The position numbers and the translations under genes are program-made. A DNA stretch of 64,000 nucleotides, from positions 25,660-89,659 of the forward strand of contig NZ_JADKNH010000018.1 in the NCBI RefSeq assembly GCF_015352425.1, written 5' to 3'. The notes below the pieces were generated by a model. It was not told where the DNA came from. It made no database searches and saw only the letters and a list, made by a program, of their open reading frames with translations. Every line of letters begins with the position of its first letter. The stretch's first letter is position 1. Below are positions 19,760 to 28,423 of this stretch, piece after piece. The stretch comes from Fusibacter ferrireducens (lineage in GTDB: Bacteria > Bacillota > Clostridia > Peptostreptococcales > Acidaminobacteraceae).

Positions 19760-21037
19760 TCACTTAAATACGATAAATGGCGCAATTTTATCCGAAAACA
19801 AAATAAATAGAATTGCCCAAATAATAATGATCAGACTTGGCACGATAAACTTTTTAAGGACGGGTTTATAGTCATCAAGGCCAACGACTTGAGCTGCAAA
19901 TATACCCGCAAGTGCTGTGGGCGGCATCATATCGCCTAAAGATGCGATTAATGAAATTGCAGAAGCTGTGACGATTTGACTCCCACTTAAGAAGGCCATT
20001 AAGAATGGAACGCCCAGTACCGAAGCCGCACCATATGAAGATACGGCACCAAATAGTGGAATCGTAACTGCCATTGCGATATAGCGCAGTGCATCTGGAA
20101 GACTAATACATGTGGTTACAATTAATCCGCGAACACCTGTCAGAGTCATGATCTGTATGAACATACCCACACCCATCAAAATGCCCAAAACAGGTAGAAC
20201 ACTTTTAACCGATTCCTTGCAAACTTTAGTAACGCTAATTCGATTGCCCGTAAATCCGCCTACAATAGAAGCTATGATAAAAATAAGGGGCATACCGAGG
20301 TTTGGCAATGACGGAAACGATTTGTTGACAATCATCAAACCCAAAGCCACAAATATGGGAATAAATATCTTACCACCGTGTTTTTCCATAGGCTCATTGT
20401 TCAATTTGGATTTAATGAGGTCGTAGTCAAATTTCTTGACGTACTTATGGCCAAACATCAGCACAAATAAGATTGCCAGTGGAAAAGTGAGCATTGCAAG
20501 CGGCCCTTCAAATCCAACATATGGAATATCTAATCCGCCACCTATAATCATAACTGGAATATTGACTGGTGGCGCAATCATGCCAAGCAAACCACCCATT
20601 GCTATAATGCATGCGGTTTCAAGTGCAGGAATACCCATAATCATCAATATGGGTGCCATGATAGATCCTGCTGACAAGACAGCTGCAGTGGATGACCCTG
20701 TAATCATACCTGGAAACATGATCACAAGCATGATTAAACAAAGGAGCAGAGCAGGTGTTTTGTTGAATTTTTTTATTATGAGTGCGGATAGGGCATCCAG
20801 TGCGCCAGAATCCTGTATGACTTTCATAAAGATCATCGCTGTTGTTATGACGAGCACCGTGTCTACATATGAAAACATGCCTTCCACTAAGTGACGTAAT
20901 GGAAATCCATATCCCCCTACAAAGGCACCAACAACAGCTGCCGCTACCATAGAAATACTAACAGGAAGCTTAAATAAAAAGCAGCCTGAAATAAATGTTA
21001 TAATCATAGCTAGAAAAATGATTAACTCAATGCTCAT
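19760..21037 (-). CDS. DctM/ion-transporter-superfamily permease
   Basis: A 425-residue integral membrane protein with about 11-12 hydrophobic segments. It resembles the DctM large subunit of TRAP transporters and other ion-transporter (IT) superfamily carriers. Two inverted half-repeats are suggested by the helical hairpin motifs FPGMITGSSTAAVLSAG / GMIAPPVNIPV near residues 109-160 and SSYGAASVLGVPF / GDMMPPTALAG near 334-385. No DctQ-like subunit or DctP binding protein is adjacent; instead a 201-residue lipoprotein precedes it and a 48-residue membrane protein follows. A dicarboxylate or acidic amino acid such as glutamate is a reasonable substrate guess from the operon. Confidence 0.85.
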   Translation of the reverse strand: MSIELIIFLAMIITFISGCFLFKLPVSISMVAAAVVGAFVGGYGFPLRHLVEGMFSYVDTVLVITTAMIFMKVIQDSGALDALSALIIKKFNKTPALLLCLIMLVIMFPGMITGSSTAAVLSAGSIMAPILMIMGIPALETACIIAMGGLLGMIAPPVNIPVMIIGGGLDIPYVGFEGPLAMLTFPLAILFVLMFGHKYVKKFDYDLIKSKLNNEPMEKHGGKIFIPIFVALGLMIVNKSFPSLPNLGMPLIFIIASIVGGFTGNRISVTKVCKESVKSVLPVLGILMGVGMFIQIMTLTGVRGLIVTTCISLPDALRYIAMAVTIPLFGAVSSYGAASVLGVPFLMAFLSGSQIVTASAISLIASLGDMMPPTALAGIFAAQVVGLDDYKPVLKKFIVPSLIIIIWAILFILFSDKIAPFIVFK

Positions 21038-21082
21038 GAAATGCCTCCCTAAATTTCGTATCCAATAAATGCTCTAAACACA

Positions 21083-21688
21083 TTACTTAAACGCTGCCTT
21101 GAGAGGTGACATAACATCAGCCATAGTATCCACAAGATCCATTGGCATCTTAGACTCAGATGCTAATTTGGACATCATGCCATCTTTATCCCCCGCTGCA
21201 ACGACAATCGCATAATCTGCTTTGGCAAAACTTGGTCCGATAAATTTATCCGAAAGCTCTCCTCTTCTTGCTTCTCCACCAATATGAACAGCAATAATCG
21301 TAATGCCCGCTTCATCGGCTTTGTCAATTAGCGCAGATACTCTTTCCAGTTCTTGATCCGCATCAATACCAGCTGCTCCAAGACCTTTTGAAGATCCGCC
21401 AACTGCTAAGACAAGCGTTTTAACATCTGTTAAATCAGCTTCAGTCGCCGTTGTCTTCATCGTCAAGTCAATGTCACTTTTTGTAAGCATTGTTTTTACC
21501 ATTTCAACATCAGCAGATTGTCCCACAGAAGTTAACAAAACAGGTTGTTCTGCAATGGGTTCTGTCAAACCTTCAATCGTCACGGCTTCCTCTGCTGTCT
21601 GTGGTTCATCTGTGGTCTTACTACCACATGCTGTCAAGAGTGTTCCCAACAACATGATCAATAAAAATACTGAAATTATCTTTTTCAT
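21083..21688 (-). CDS. Small lipoprotein resembling DUF6305
   Basis: A 201-residue predicted lipoprotein: signal peptide with lipobox ending at Cys21 (LLTAC), then a single alpha/beta domain of about 160 residues with alternating strands and helices (LVLAVGGSSKGLG, ITIIAVHIGG, YAIVVAAGDKDG). It looks like the DUF6305 family, of unknown function, though I cannot run a profile search. It is the first gene of the operon that includes the DctM-like permease, so a substrate-binding or sensory role for that permease is a fair inference. Confidence 0.7.
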   Translation of the reverse strand: MKKIISVFLLIMLLGTLLTACGSKTTDEPQTAEEAVTIEGLTEPIAEQPVLLTSVGQSADVEMVKTMLTKSDIDLTMKTTATEADLTDVKTLVLAVGGSSKGLGAAGIDADQELERVSALIDKADEAGITIIAVHIGGEARRGELSDKFIGPSFAKADYAIVVAAGDKDGMMSKLASESKMPMDLVDTMADVMSPLKAAFK

Positions 21689-21747
21689 ATCTTACTCCCC
21701 TATCTTAAAATCGCTTGTTTTACCTCTGTATGTGTCCTAAGAGGTTC

Positions 21748-21780
21748 ATATATTGTTTAAATAAATGTAACATATTGTTT
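21748..21780 (-). promoter_or_regulatory. Direct repeats upstream of the lipoprotein-permease operon
   Basis: On the minus strand AAACAATATG (21771-21780) and AAACAATATATG (about 21747-21758) recur at a spacing of about two helical turns, roughly 60-90 bases before the first gene of the operon. They are candidate sites for the response regulator encoded just upstream. This is inference from repeat and position only. Confidence 0.4.
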
Positions 21781-21853
21781 TTGACCTTTCTATTTTTTCT
21801 CTTATTTATCTTATTTATCTCATCAGGATTCACAGTGTTCAAAACTGAATGAA

Positions 21854-21905
21854 GAAAAAAAATACTGGTATCATCATATCCATGCATATGACAATACCAG
21901 TATTT
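21854..21905 (-). terminator. Strong terminator after the response regulator gene
   Basis: On the minus strand a perfect 12-bp stem (AAATACTGGTAT with ATACCAGTATTT), extended by an inner CATAT/ATATG pairing, is followed by eight T. It separates the pgsBCW-kinase-regulator unit from the lipoprotein-permease-ggt unit. Confidence 0.9.
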
Positions 21906-21958
21906 CCCTATAAAATGTATAATTTAAATGTTTATTTTAAAATGCCCTTTAGAGTCTA

Positions 21959-22591
21959 TTAGATGCGTTTATAAGTTTGCTTTGGCCTGCCCACTTTGCC
22001 ATAAGTGCTTTTGACTTCAACAATATTTTCCGCCGAAAGATATTGTAAATACCGATAAGTCGTTTGATAGGCAAGCCCTGAAATATCTGAGATCTCTTCA
22101 ACCGTGATGAAATCATCCACTTTGGCAAGTGCGTCCAAAACCAGTTCAAGTGTTGCCATTCCAATGCCCTTTGTAGGTGTTAACGTCACTTTAGGTTTCA
22201 AATGAGATGTCTCGCGAGTCTGTATCAATTTAATGTGAAGCTTGATACGCGATATAATATCAGGGGTTCTAATGGGCTTCATTGCAAAATCCGTTGCTCC
22301 AACCTCTAAAAACCGATCTGCCAATTCTTGACTCTCATCAATTGTGAATACGATTATCGGAACTTCCTCATCCAGTGCTCTGATCATGCGAACGCCCTCA
22401 AAACCATTAATTCTTGGCATATGATAATCAATTAGTATCAAATCTGGTTTAAATTCTTTATAACTTTCTAAGCCAACAGCAACATTTTCAGCTGTAACTG
22501 CGATCCATCCTTGACTTTCAATAACTGCCTTTAAAGCAAATCTTATGGATTCATCATCGTCAATCGATAATATGGTCAATGTCTTATCCAT
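21959..22591 (-). CDS. Response regulator of the CitB/DcuR type
   Basis: A 210-residue response regulator: receiver domain (about 1-120) with the phospho-acceptor Asp55 (LILIDYHMP) and the acidic pocket near residues 11-12, then a C-terminal DNA-binding domain (about 145-210) with a helix-turn-helix region (ITVEEISDISGLAYQTTYRY) of the kind found in citrate/malate-responsive regulators. It overlaps the kinase gene by eight bases, so the two form a cognate pair. The likely targets are the downstream lipoprotein-permease-ggt operon and perhaps pgsB itself. Confidence 0.9.
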   Translation of the reverse strand: MDKTLTILSIDDDESIRFALKAVIESQGWIAVTAENVAVGLESYKEFKPDLILIDYHMPRINGFEGVRMIRALDEEVPIIVFTIDESQELADRFLEVGATDFAMKPIRTPDIISRIKLHIKLIQTRETSHLKPKVTLTPTKGIGMATLELVLDALAKVDDFITVEEISDISGLAYQTTYRYLQYLSAENIVEVKSTYGKVGRPKQTYKRI

Positions 22592-23981
22592 TTACCTGCC
22601 CCCCTTCTTTAAGCACTACTTTAATTGTAGTGCCTCTATCTGTGACACTTTCAATGTCAATCCATCCCTCGTAAGAATCCACAACACTTTTCACAAAACT
22701 TAACCCCAGTCCATGAGAATCTCTTGTGGAATAACCTACCTCCCATATTTTATCACAGTTTTTCATATCAATGCCACAGCCATTATCTGACACCTCAAAT
22801 CCCAACCATGCATTATCCTCTATAAAGAAGCGAGATACTTTTATTTGTATATTGGGCACAGTGTGTTTTGTTGCTTCATATGCATTTTCAAGCAAATTGA
22901 TAAGCACTCTGATCATTCGCGTCTTGCTCAAAATAAGCATATTCTTTGGATATTCATTTTGAACCGTTACATAAGGTGCGTACTCTGTGATAGAAATTTG
23001 CGCCAAAACAGCTTGAAGCAATTCATCCGTTGTTATCAAGGATCTATAGTCCTCGTATAAGATCTCAGAAATCATGCCACTCATTCTTTTAATTGCAAGT
23101 TCTACATTTTCTAAGTAATCGACATCTTTGCTCCTACCATCCATCTCACAATTCAACTTGACCACACCCACTAACGCCTGTGCAGAAGTAAGTGGTGACT
23201 TTAAATCATGAACCAAACTGTTCATTTCTAAAAAAGTTCTGTTTTTTAGCGCTGTGAATTTTGCTTCAATTTCCATCTTTCGATTGGCCTCTCTCAGTGC
23301 ATTCATGGATCTCAGATTATTTTCATCTCGAATGAGTAAAAACAAAAGCGCTCCCAGGAAAAGAAGCAGCAATAAAAAAACCAATGCCATGATATCAACC
23401 GTTTTATCAGCCTGTAAAAAATGTGCTATGAGTTTTACCTCTTTGGAGGTTTCTCCTCTGCCTATGGGCAATCCCTCCATGCAAGGCATTATATCCACAA
23501 ATTGAAACGCCGTTAAAAAGACCATAATTAAAGTGGATTTCTTCCATCCGCTCACACGATTATAGTCATTTTTCCCTAGAAGCATTAATAGAATAATCAG
23601 TACAAAAGCCGGCATACCAAAATAGTATTTGATGTGATGAACATAACCTATGATAAAATAAACCGGTGGAATGATCAGACAGATCAATGCGGATTTAAAC
23701 AATTTCTCAAAGGGAAAATTATCGCTGATTTCTATGGATTCTGTAATAAAAAATGCACCCAGATAATGTGGAAATGCGCGGAGTGAATTGAGCGCAATGA
23801 GCTCAAGTCCTGCAACCATTAAAATGATCACATCTTCATTTCTAATGGCCTGATTCAACTTTTCAGGTATGCTAAAAGTATTCACCGTAATAATACTAGG
23901 CATTATAATCCCTACGATTACCATGAGCAGACCATACCAAAATTTAGAGTGATTAAAGTTTTTGATATGAATGTTATCCAT
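22584..23981 (-). CDS. Membrane sensor histidine kinase
   Basis: A 465-residue kinase with an N-terminal module of about seven or eight membrane segments (about 15-215) and no large extracellular loop, so the signal may be sensed within or close to the membrane. The phospho-acceptor is His258 (LVHDLKSPLTS); the N box (NLLENAYEATKH), G1 (DNGCGID) and G2 (GLGLSFVKSVV) follow. It shares a one-base stop/start overlap with pgsW and overlaps the regulator gene, tying the sensor directly to poly-gamma-glutamate production. The N-terminal membrane region is not one I recognise. Confidence 0.9.
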   Translation of the reverse strand: MDNIHIKNFNHSKFWYGLLMVIVGIIMPSIITVNTFSIPEKLNQAIRNEDVIILMVAGLELIALNSLRAFPHYLGAFFITESIEISDNFPFEKLFKSALICLIIPPVYFIIGYVHHIKYYFGMPAFVLIILLMLLGKNDYNRVSGWKKSTLIMVFLTAFQFVDIMPCMEGLPIGRGETSKEVKLIAHFLQADKTVDIMALVFLLLLLFLGALLFLLIRDENNLRSMNALREANRKMEIEAKFTALKNRTFLEMNSLVHDLKSPLTSAQALVGVVKLNCEMDGRSKDVDYLENVELAIKRMSGMISEILYEDYRSLITTDELLQAVLAQISITEYAPYVTVQNEYPKNMLILSKTRMIRVLINLLENAYEATKHTVPNIQIKVSRFFIEDNAWLGFEVSDNGCGIDMKNCDKIWEVGYSTRDSHGLGLSFVKSVVDSYEGWIDIESVTDRGTTIKVVLKEGGQVNG

Positions 23982-25036
23982 CAGGCCCCCCTCTTTCTAT
24001 AGAGAAAAATAAGCATGCTCACCCCTGTTAAAAATCCTATGCTGATTAGAAACTTGGGATAAGTCACCGTGTAATATATAGTGCCTGTACCGATTTCGTC
24101 TCGTTCAATTGGGTCAAAGGGCATACCATAGGTCAATGTGATCTTTTCGATATTTAGCAAGTTGATTACAGGCACCTCTTTAGAGAGATAGTGCTGAATA
24201 ATACCGCTTTTTGCATCCACCTTTCCAAAGTACTGATTGCCATCTAAGATGCCTTGTCCCAATGTGATGGCTTCTTCAGTCGTGCCGCCATTGGTTATGT
24301 TGCCGCCCACTGCAACGAAACAATCAATTTGTCCATAGGTTCTCAACCTCAGCTGAACATTCTTTTCAAGATCAGGTTCTTTAGAAAGATTTAGTCCTGA
24401 CTCAATCAATCTCTCTTCAATTTCATGGATCTTATCTGAATCTATGTTGACACCCACATCAAAATCTCCACCAAGGGAAACCATTGCACTATCTGTATCC
24501 AATAATCCCTCCTGATACAAGTGATGTAACATCTCAGGAAATGTCAAGGCATAGTTGTTCGCACCATAAGTGGAGGCCCCTACACTGGTTATGGGCACCA
24601 TTTCCAGTTCCATCTCTTCTGCCGCACAGAGCACGGCAATATTTAGAGCGGGGAAAGAACCCGAGAAACCAAGTCCCACGCGGTTTCCTTTTTTAAGGCC
24701 AACCTCATGAAACATTTTGACAACAAGTGCCGCCATATCTGGATGAGCTGTGGTTCGTTTAGCTTTTACTTCACCTAAAGTTGTGGTAATGAGATTAAAC
24801 GGTTCGCCAATCAGCCCTGTCTTAAAATAATCCTCATCTGACAAAGGAATTTCAAGATCGCTCTTATAAGACTTAATAGCCTCCATGCAGGTTTTCATCT
24901 TTTCAGCAGCATGGACTTGTTGATCATAGTAGGTATTCTTTTGAACTTTACTGTTCTGAACAACTAGGGCCAACAACAAGATCAGAAAAAGCAATATTAA
25001 GCTCAGTCGAAGTACATCTCTTTTATTTGTATCCAT
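23981..25036 (-). CDS. pgsW: Poly-gamma-glutamate system protein PgsW
   Basis: A 351-residue protein of the family found beside pgsB-pgsC (poly-gamma-glutamate system protein). It has an N-terminal membrane segment (about 9-28), a large domain with several Gly/Ala-rich strands (GLGFSGSFPALNIAVL, ITSVGASTYGAN, FVAVGGNITNGG), and a C-terminal membrane segment ending in RKRGA. Start 25036 is chosen over 25072 because GAGGAGG (encoded as NEEEN in the longer frame) precedes it. The family's biochemical role is not established; it appears in systems that lack PgsA/CapA, as here. Confidence 0.82.
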   Translation of the reverse strand: MDTNKRDVLRLSLILLFLILLLALVVQNSKVQKNTYYDQQVHAAEKMKTCMEAIKSYKSDLEIPLSDEDYFKTGLIGEPFNLITTTLGEVKAKRTTAHPDMAALVVKMFHEVGLKKGNRVGLGFSGSFPALNIAVLCAAEEMELEMVPITSVGASTYGANNYALTFPEMLHHLYQEGLLDTDSAMVSLGGDFDVGVNIDSDKIHEIEERLIESGLNLSKEPDLEKNVQLRLRTYGQIDCFVAVGGNITNGGTTEEAITLGQGILDGNQYFGKVDAKSGIIQHYLSKEVPVINLLNIEKITLTYGMPFDPIERDEIGTGTIYYTVTYPKFLISIGFLTGVSMLIFLYRKRGA

Positions 25037-25108
25037 ACTTATGTTTTCCTCCTCATTTGCAAAAGCACGCAAAATCGTGTCCTAGACTAATAATATTATA
25101 AATACATA

Positions 25109-25549
25109 TTATAGACTAATAACAGGCACACCTAGCCACATGATCACAAGCAGATTCAGCACAACGACAATTCCCAACGATAAAGTGGATTTTAAAACAC
25201 CTTGCCTTTCCCATTCTAAAGCGATGATTCCCGGCACAATTTTCCCTATGATTCCAGGGGTATGAACTAAAACACCACTTCTAATAACGAGTACGTTTAT
25301 GGCAAACGAAAGTAAAATCATAACGGCAAATCGTCTTCGTCCATAGAGAATCATGACTTTCGATAGGAGTTTCGCAATGCCCCAAGTCAATAAAACCACT
25401 CCAAATGTATACGCAATTCTATAAGGCGAATGAAAATTGAGTGCAAAATAGCCTGCCACAATAAGGCCAGATGGGGAGATCCCTGTCAATTCGTAAAACA
25501 GAAGACTGATGACTATCCCTAAAATAATAATGTTATTATCCAATTTCAT
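25109..25549 (-). CDS. pgsC: Poly-gamma-glutamate biosynthesis membrane protein PgsC/CapC
   Basis: A roughly 146-residue polytopic membrane protein with four or five hydrophobic segments. The N-terminus (ILGIVISLLFYELTGISPSGLIVAGY) matches the start of PgsC/CapC, which with PgsB forms the ATP-dependent poly-gamma-glutamate synthase. The ATG at 25549 lies very close to GGAGG inside the end of pgsB; an ATG at 25564 is also in frame and overlaps pgsB more, so the exact start is uncertain. The overlap with pgsB indicates translational coupling. Confidence 0.85.
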   Translation of the reverse strand: MKLDNNIIILGIVISLLFYELTGISPSGLIVAGYFALNFHSPYRIAYTFGVVLLTWGIAKLLSKVMILYGRRRFAVMILLSFAINVLVIRSGVLVHTPGIIGKIVPGIIALEWERQGVLKSTLSLGIVVVLNLLVIMWLGVPVISL

Positions 25550-26657
25550 GTCCCTCCATTTCAATTTTACGGATCAATTGCATCCCATCGTTTGCGATAT
25601 TCCCCACTGCAAATACAAAAAAATGACGATTTACTTTTTTGAAGTCCATTGCATCCACGGTATTAAAATGACTTACAGTCATAAAATTGCGCTTCAATCT
25701 CTTTTGCATCATTAAGTTCATGGAACCCATGAGCCATACTTCAGTCGGTTTAAGATTTATGGCAAGCTCTATCATTTGCTTCGTTCGAGATAAACGGTCT
25801 GATCGGCTATTGATCAGGAGTATACACTGTCTGTCTTTAAACAAATCTCTTGCCATCAGCATGTTGTAAACATACGCCGTGGAATCTGGATCGTTGATTG
25901 AAAAACCATTTACAAAGATGCCGTCGTTTTTTAGACGAAACAAACTGAGTGCGTATGGATCTTTCTTGTAATTGAGCATGCCTTCTAGAGCAACTTCTCT
26001 CGCCACCCCTAGATGTTCACATACTGAAAGCGCAAGTGCCAAGTTTTCACCAAAGAGTTCGTGTTTAACGGACTCTGAAATTTCTGCTAAGACGGTCTCT
26101 GTGTGACGTCTTTCCGCATTTATCTTAAGTTGCGGATAAGCATCTGCATCCGCCGTAAACAAAACGCCGTTTTCTGGAATTGTATTGGATAAAGCTTCAC
26201 AGATTTCAGGTAAAGTCCTTCCCATTTCTTCTAAATGATCGTGCCTTACATTGGTAATGACACCCATATTGCTCATGAGCATTCTATCCTGTGAAATGCG
26301 TTGCAACTCTGGAGAAATTGCCATACATTCACAGACTAAAATATCGGCTTTATCCTTATTTGCCCTTTTTAGAACCCAGAGTTGCTCTTTGATATTGGGG
26401 CTTCCATTTCTTTTTATTTGCCTTTCAATATTGTCCGTTCCTATGATCAGAGGAACTGTCCCAGTGGTCTTACAGAACACGCGATAACCACTTCGTCTGA
26501 GCCCAGCATCTATGAGCCTCGTCACGGTTGATTTCCCACGGGTGCCATTAACATAAATAACATGTTTAAGTTGTTTCCGTCTATATATTGCCAATTTGTT
26601 TTCTATTAAAAATCCTATTAGAATAATGCCAAAGAGCAGCATGATCATGTTCTCCAA
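25536..26657 (-). CDS. pgsB: Poly-gamma-glutamate synthase PgsB/CapB
   Basis: A 373-residue ligase of the Mur-ligase-like family that joins glutamate through gamma-amide bonds using ATP. It has an N-terminal membrane segment (about 3-18), the P-loop NGTRGKSTVTRL at about residues 37-48, and the conserved TNVRHDHLEEMG segment near 137-148. It is the first gene of a pgsB-pgsC-pgsW-kinase-regulator unit. No pgsA/capA or pgsE is present in the window. Length is close to the Bacillus enzyme (about 390). Confidence 0.92.
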   Translation of the reverse strand: MENMIMLLFGIILIGFLIENKLAIYRRKQLKHVIYVNGTRGKSTVTRLIDAGLRRSGYRVFCKTTGTVPLIIGTDNIERQIKRNGSPNIKEQLWVLKRANKDKADILVCECMAISPELQRISQDRMLMSNMGVITNVRHDHLEEMGRTLPEICEALSNTIPENGVLFTADADAYPQLKINAERRHTETVLAEISESVKHELFGENLALALSVCEHLGVAREVALEGMLNYKKDPYALSLFRLKNDGIFVNGFSINDPDSTAYVYNMLMARDLFKDRQCILLINSRSDRLSRTKQMIELAINLKPTEVWLMGSMNLMMQKRLKRNFMTVSHFNTVDAMDFKKVNRHFFVFAVGNIANDGMQLIRKIEMEGHEIG

Positions 26658-26841
26658 GACGGTTCACCTCTTTTTATTCGCTTTTATATGATCGTGTCAT
26701 ACTATCTAAAAGAATATCACAAATTTTACGATTTTGAACACCATTTGTTTCATCTCCCAATGACTCAAACCGATTTTCGCTGACGATTTTCCCGATTAGT
26801 GCCTCGGAGAAAATCTTTCGGCTCAAATCTTGGTGTTTTAA
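26658..26841. other. Leader region of the pgsB operon
   Basis: This gap between the spoVG terminator and pgsB should hold the pgs promoter. A 60-codon frame (26674-26856, minus) fills it but starts inside the spoVG terminator and lacks a ribosome site, so I do not call it a gene. No convincing -35/-10 pair or operator stands out. Confidence 0.4.
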
Positions 26842-26871
26842 CAAAAAAAAAGCCATGTTTACGCATGACTT
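26842..26871 (-). terminator. Terminator after spoVG
   Basis: On the minus strand AAGTCATG pairs with CATGGCTT (one G-U) around a six-base loop and is followed by about nine T. It lies 20 bases beyond the spoVG stop. Confidence 0.85.
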
Positions 26872-26890
26872 TTGAGCTTTGATGCTGAGG

Positions 26891-27184
26891 TTATTCTCCT
26901 AGATAACTAGGCTCTTCTTCATCTGTTAAGAGTTTCGCTTTCTCATATTCTTCAAATATGATATCTTGAATCATCGAACGCGTCTCTTGATTTATTGGAT
27001 GTGCAATATCTCTGTAGTCGGATTCCCCAACCTTTCGACTCGGCATTGCCACAAACAACCCATTTTGTCCTTCAATTACCTTGATATCATGTACAACAAA
27101 TGCATTATCAAAAGTCAAAGAAACGACAGCCTTCATTTTACCTTCTTCACGTAATTTGCGAATTCTTACATCTGTAATATTCAT
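26891..27184 (-). CDS. spoVG: SpoVG, RNA/DNA-binding regulator
   Basis: A 97-residue SpoVG with the typical N-terminal [11 protein letters not shown], central [20 protein letters not shown] and the YRDIAHPI segment. SpoVG binds nucleic acids and affects sporulation, cell-wall and virulence functions in Firmicutes; its presence is not by itself proof of sporulation. The gene is preceded by AGGGGGAAAT and followed by its own terminator. It lies downstream of purR, as in Bacillus (purR-yabJ-spoVG), but no yabJ homologue is present. Confidence 0.97.
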   Translation of the reverse strand: MNITDVRIRKLREEGKMKAVVSLTFDNAFVVHDIKVIEGQNGLFVAMPSRKVGESDYRDIAHPINQETRSMIQDIIFEEYEKAKLLTDEEEPSYLGE

Positions 27185-27286
27185 CGATTTATTTCCCCCT
27201 AATTTTGCTGTGTAAAGTGAATATTCTATACAGATCTAAAAAGTCCTTCTTTTTTTTTAGAAAATATTAATTTTTTTTAATTATTT

Positions 27287-27427
27287 TTAATTATTTAATG
27301 TCCGATGCTCTAAAGTCCGCTTCAAATAGCCTTTATCCTCTATGTCATATCGAAACATCCAGCAAACGATATCACAGGGCATAGAGCGACGCTTAATTTT
27401 GATAAGCCCGCTATTTTCACATACCAA
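27287..27427 (-). CDS. Possible small protein (31-46 residues) between purR and spoVG
   Basis: A minus-strand frame that encodes 31 residues from an ATG at 27382 or 46 from a TTG at 27427. The product would be rich in Cys, Arg and aromatic residues (MPCDIVCWMFRYDIEDKGY). Base composition here is clearly richer in G and C than the flanking AT-rich spacer, which suggests a conserved element. No good ribosome site is seen for either start, so it may be a decayed gene end or a structured RNA rather than a protein gene. No family is recognised. Confidence 0.35.
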   Translation of the reverse strand: MVCENSGLIKIKRRSMPCDIVCWMFRYDIEDKGYLKRTLEHRTLNN

Positions 27428-27441
27428 CAGCCTAAGTAAAA

Positions 27442-28263
27442 TTACAGTTTTTCATAATTCGGATGTACAATAATTTCGTTGGCCTCATCAATGGCCTCAA
27501 ATTTAATCAAGGACAGATAGTTTTGAACTAACTTTTGCGAAGGTGAAATGGTATCCATGAGCACACATACGCCTGCCACCTTACATTCCAACTCTTCAAC
27601 TAATTGAATCATACCTTTTGCCGTGCCGCCTGCTTTCATGAAGTCATCCACAATAAGCACTTTAGATTCCTTTTTAATGGCATTTTTCGCAATATACATG
27701 GTTTGAAGTTTCCCTGTGGAACCCGAAATGAAATTAATGCTAATTTTAGGGCCTTCTGTTACTTTATTTTCATGCCTTGCAATTACTAGCGGCACATTTA
27801 AGCCTCTGGCGGTCATCATTGCAATGGGAATCCCCTTCGTCTCCACAGTTAATACATAATCCACTTGATTGCCATCATCTGAATATTTTTCTGCAAAAAT
27901 ATCTCCAATCCCTTTGGTATAGCTTGGATTGTATAAAATGTCCGCCATATACAAGTATTTGCCTGGCATAATACGTTCTTTTTTTCGAATGTCCTCACAA
28001 ATCTTTTCAATCAGTGTGGTCTTTTCTTCTTTACCCATCATGGGAACGTATTTAGCCCCACCTGCAGCACCTGCAAGTGTCACCACTTTTCCAAGAGAGA
28101 GTTCCTCCATGATTTTTTTTACAATTACAAGATCTTCACTAATCGTTGATTTTGCTGAATTGAACATATTCGTAAAATAATTTAACGTAAAAACCTTATT
28201 GGGTGAATCACATAAAATTTTAACAATTGCACCAATTCTTTCATTTCGTTTTAATTTGCTCAC
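27442..28263 (-). CDS. purR: Purine operon repressor PurR (Bacillus type)
   Basis: A 273-residue repressor: N-terminal winged helix (about 1-75, with SAKSTISEDLVIVKK as the recognition part) fused to a phosphoribosyltransferase-fold domain whose PRPP-binding loop is VLIVDDFMKAGGTAKGM. PRPP binding relieves repression of purine genes in Bacillus; the enzymatic activity is absent in the family. The GTG at 28263 is preferred because CGGAG stands nine bases upstream and the family begins here; an ATG at 28320 gives 19 extra residues. Confidence 0.93.
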   Translation of the reverse strand: MSKLKRNERIGAIVKILCDSPNKVFTLNYFTNMFNSAKSTISEDLVIVKKIMEELSLGKVVTLAGAAGGAKYVPMMGKEEKTTLIEKICEDIRKKERIMPGKYLYMADILYNPSYTKGIGDIFAEKYSDDGNQVDYVLTVETKGIPIAMMTARGLNVPLVIARHENKVTEGPKISINFISGSTGKLQTMYIAKNAIKKESKVLIVDDFMKAGGTAKGMIQLVEELECKVAGVCVLMDTISPSQKLVQNYLSLIKFEAIDEANEIIVHPNYEKL

Positions 28264-28347
28264 TTTATCACACTCCGAATATTTATAATCTATATTTCTA
28301 ATTTTATTCGTTTTTTTCATTTACTTCAATCACTTTTTATTTTTTTC

Positions 28348-28375
28348 TTTCAAGTTTTTAAAAATATGGTATAAT
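28348..28375 (+). promoter_or_regulatory. Probable murC promoter
   Basis: TTTCAA (28348-28353) and a perfect TATAAT (28370-28375) are separated by 16 bases, about 50 bases before the murC ATG and divergent from purR. Confidence 0.5.
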
Positions 28376-28423
28376 CATTATGTCTTTTGTGTCAAAAGAC
28401 GGACTAAATAACAGAGGTGAATT

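Noticed and set aside
26674..26856. 60-codon minus-strand frame directly upstream of pgsB
   Set aside because: Its start lies within the spoVG terminator hairpin, there is no ribosome site, and no family pattern is seen.
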